A stretch of 33,121 nucleotides of DNA from Bacillota bacterium (GTDB taxonomy: Bacteria; Bacillota_A; Clostridia; Lachnospirales; Lachnospiraceae), in assembly GCA_023443625.1 (NCBI GenBank), contig JAEZTQ010000012.1, forward strand, positions 1 to 33,121, read 5' to 3'. The notes below the pieces were generated by a model. It did not search any database. It was given only the letters and a program-made list of their open reading frames with translations, and had not been told where the DNA came from. The translations under genes were made by a program, and so were the position numbers. Positions 31,582-33,121 of this stretch are shown here, in pieces; positions within the stretch are counted from its first letter, which is position 1; every line of letters begins with the position of its first letter.

Positions 31582-31683
31582 CTATCTTACAATGGTTATA
31601 GTAAAAATCATAACTATGTAATATGTGATAGCGGTTAATTTGTATAGACTATCAAAGTCTAAATCAAATGTAATCTTTACCAT
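31582..31683 (-). CDS. 33-aa hydrophobic peptide (unknown)
   Basis: A 33-codon frame starts at ATG 31681-31683 with GGAGG 7 nt upstream. It encodes MVKITFDLDFDSLYKL followed by a hydrophobic run (ITYYIVMIFTITIV) and ends in Arg. One possible membrane helix. It runs opposite to its neighbours. The ribosome site is the main evidence; no homolog comes to mind. The rest of 31522-31785 has no other ORF I can support. Confidence 0.4.
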   Translation of the reverse strand: MVKITFDLDFDSLYKLTAITYYIVMIFTITIVR

Positions 31684-31785
31684 TTTGCCACCTCCGTTTA
31701 TAGACCGGATAATAGTGACCTATTATCACTTAACAATAAAACGTGTTAACCGGTGGAACTATAGAATACCATAATTTGTTATAAA

Positions 31786-32091
31786 ATGCAATTGGTTGAA
31801 ATTAAAAAGAAAGAAGAGATCGGCTATGACATACGGTTACAGCAGTTTAGCACCTGCTATGCATCAAATTACAGAAATGGAGCAAAGACATATTGCATCA
31901 CATATACGGCAGAAGGTGTATACAAGCCGGAATTGTACGCCTACGAGTTAAAAGTGAAACTAGAGGTAACAGAGCCAACAATTAAGGATTATTTTATAGG
32001 CATTGATTGGGGCGGCAGGGTTAAAAAGTGTTTCGGTGACTATATACCTGATTTTAGAAAGAAAAGAGAAAAGAGGCACAGAGGTTGGTAA
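31786..32091 (+). CDS. 101-aa phage-type hypothetical protein
   Basis: A basic, beta-rich small protein (LQQFSTCYASNYRNGAKTYC, EGVYKPELYAYELKVKLEV) with no recognised family. There is no ribosome site before the ATG, so the start could be wrong or translation weak. Its stop overlaps the start of the next short gene (TTGGTAA), which suggests coupling and supports it being real. Confidence 0.5.
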   Translation: MQLVEIKKKEEIGYDIRLQQFSTCYASNYRNGAKTYCITYTAEGVYKPELYAYELKVKLEVTEPTIKDYFIGIDWGGRVKKCFGDYIPDFRKKREKRHRGW

Positions 32092-32246
32092 AGATTATAG
32101 AAAACTATCTGAAAAAGAACGTTATGAGCGTAACCGGTTTTACCAAGAATGAAATGACTGTAGAGCATATCAAGGGCAATGAATACAGAGTAAGCATGCA
32201 GGCAAAAGACTACAAAGAAAAGATAGTTAAAACCATGAAAATATAA
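32085..32246 (+). CDS. 53-aa phage-type hypothetical protein
   Basis: The frame starts at a TTG (32085) that overlaps the previous stop and has AGAGG about 9 nt upstream. It encodes MVKIIENYLKKNVMSVTGFT, then VEHIKGNEYRVSMQAKDYKE and ends VKTMKI. Charged, with alternating beta and helix pattern. An internal ATG (32124) is an alternative start. I do not recognise it. Confidence 0.45.
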   Translation: MVKIIENYLKKNVMSVTGFTKNEMTVEHIKGNEYRVSMQAKDYKEKIVKTMKI

Positions 32247-32337
32247 CTTTTAATTGGTGCACATTGGAAATTGAATATTGATAGTTGATATGATTAACCT
32301 TATAATATTTATAAATATTAAGGTGGAGGATTTTCTA

Positions 32338-33030
32338 ATGATAATTGATGATAAAGAACTTCCGGATTATTTAATAAAATTTGCAGAAAGGAAGGAATAT
32401 TTAGATGATATTATAAACGGAAAAATTTACATGAAGGAAAGTGGATACTTTCGTAAATTAGAAGACAATTTTCGAGGGGATGAACTTGATGGTTTATATC
32501 CAATCGATGCAATCAAATCTAAAGTGAGTTTTGTTGATGTTGAGATACCGCCACCTTCAAGTATGAATGTAGGATTTGTAGGTGATGATAAAATTCCTAT
32601 GTTTTGTGCCACATTTTATTGCCACGACATATTAGATAAAATGGATGATGATTCGTATAGAATGAAAATAGATGTTGCCGATGAATTAAAGAAGTTTGGA
32701 AAATATGCTTTAATTATTCATTTTGGTGAATTTATTTATAGAATAAAAGAATATGCAAAAAATCATGATTTATATTATCGGTATGGTATGATTAATTATT
32801 CTGATAAAAAATTTCTTATGGAAAGTATAATGCACAAAACTTTTGATGAACAACTTGATGCTTTTTTTAAGAAAGATATATCGTATAAAAATCAGAATGA
32901 GTGGCGATTAATATTACTTAAAAGCGATGGAAGTTCATTGATTAGTGAAAAAAGCGACTCTATTACAATAGAAATTGATAAATTAGAAGGTGCAACTGGA
33001 TCTATGTCAATACTTTGGACAATAATTTAG
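32338..33030 (+). CDS. 230-aa unknown protein, candidate element cargo
   Basis: An intact gene with GGAGG 8 nt before ATG 32338; the 20 codons upstream in the same frame lack a ribosome site and are left out. The sequence has YLDDIINGKIYMKESGYFRKLEDNFRGDE near the N-terminus, CATFYCHDILDKM in the middle and DISYKNQNEWRLILLKSD near the end. Similar 'x-GxIYMxxxxYFRxLED...RGDxxEG ... KxxxYxxQxEWR' proteins occur singly in mobile regions, with a layout that recalls DUF2971-type proteins; I cannot name a function. Very AT-rich compared with the genes just before it, so it may be a separate acquisition. Nothing is visible after it to the window end. Confidence 0.7.
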   Translation: MIIDDKELPDYLIKFAERKEYLDDIINGKIYMKESGYFRKLEDNFRGDELDGLYPIDAIKSKVSFVDVEIPPPSSMNVGFVGDDKIPMFCATFYCHDILDKMDDDSYRMKIDVADELKKFGKYALIIHFGEFIYRIKEYAKNHDLYYRYGMINYSDKKFLMESIMHKTFDEQLDAFFKKDISYKNQNEWRLILLKSDGSSLISEKSDSITIEIDKLEGATGSMSILWTII

Positions 33031-33121
33031 GTTTTTTATTTTTCACTCGCTACCTTGATAATTAAAACATAAATTAGCTTAGATTTTTACTTGATTTTAA
33101 GAGCTATAATAGTCCTAAGCA

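Larger units (their letters stand above)
29948..33121. mobile_element. Distal end of a tRNA-Glu-integrated element (prophage or ICE, partly decayed)
   Basis: It starts at the tRNA fragment and runs off the right edge. Contents are phage-type: holin-like, LysM and SPOR remnants, a ParB-like fragment, DUF3850, and several short unknown ORFs. Composition differs from the neighbours (more CCGG/CGAC-type codons in 30700-31500). No integrase is visible; it may sit at the other end next to the intact tRNA. Prophage and conjugative element cannot be told apart from this end. Confidence 0.6.

Noticed and set aside
32427..32612. 61-aa minus-strand ORF
   Set aside because: Antisense to the 230-aa gene, no ribosome site.

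Overview
The window looks like a chromosomal stretch from a low-GC, Gram-positive anaerobe, most likely a clostridium of the Lachnospiraceae type. The base composition is AT-rich, nearly every gene has a strong GGAGG-type ribosome binding site, TTG and GTG starts are common, and the gene content fits: clostridial monocluster ferredoxin, Prx6-type peroxiredoxin, NusG domain II protein, DUF4474, DUF3842, HD-GYP and LRR_5/BspA-like surface proteins. The genus is not determined.

Layout. Positions 1-1650: a broken Rrf2 regulator, an EamA/DMT exporter, and four copies of a ~91-bp double-hairpin repeat. 1680-5002: promoter, 5' hairpin, a large secreted LRR_5 plus beta-propeller protein, and strong terminators. 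5068-6464: peroxiredoxin and NusG domain II protein (minus strand), the latter with a consensus promoter behind a phased A-tract array. 6720-8654: DUF4474 and metallophosphoesterase genes. 8667-10157: flavin reductase, ferredoxin and a small acetyltransferase. 10181-15786: larC and larE (plus strand) converge on larB-cbiM-cbiQ-cbiO (minus strand). Together these make the nickel-pincer (NPN) cofactor from nicotinate adenine dinucleotide and import the nickel it needs; the NPN-using enzyme (LarA or a relative) is not in the window. 16077-17713: DUF3842 and HD-GYP genes. 18092-22929: an operon of OmpR-type regulator, sensor kinase, ABC ATPase and FtsX-type permease, as in peptide-antibiotic sensing and resistance modules.

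23004-28742 is the most unusual part. A minus-strand two-gene operon encodes a 530-aa protein that I judge to resemble the P47/TULIP proteins of clostridial toxin clusters, and a 1180-aa partner with a beta-rich N-terminus and a long helical C-terminus. Divergently upstream are two tandem, nearly identical 22-codon genes, each with its own strong ribosome binding site. They encode Cys-containing peptides ending in YCGSRG. Their differences are mostly silent or conservative, so they look like selected peptides. I do not recognise the family.

From 29948 to the right edge is the end of an integrated element. A 44-bp 3' fragment of a tRNA-Glu(CTC) gene on the minus strand, still followed by the tRNA terminator, looks like the distal att site; the intact tRNA should lie beyond the right edge. 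Inside are a decayed lysis cassette (holin-like, LysM and SPOR fragments in broken frames), a truncated ParB-like protein, a DUF3850 protein, small unknown phage-type ORFs and an intact 230-aa unknown protein that could be cargo.
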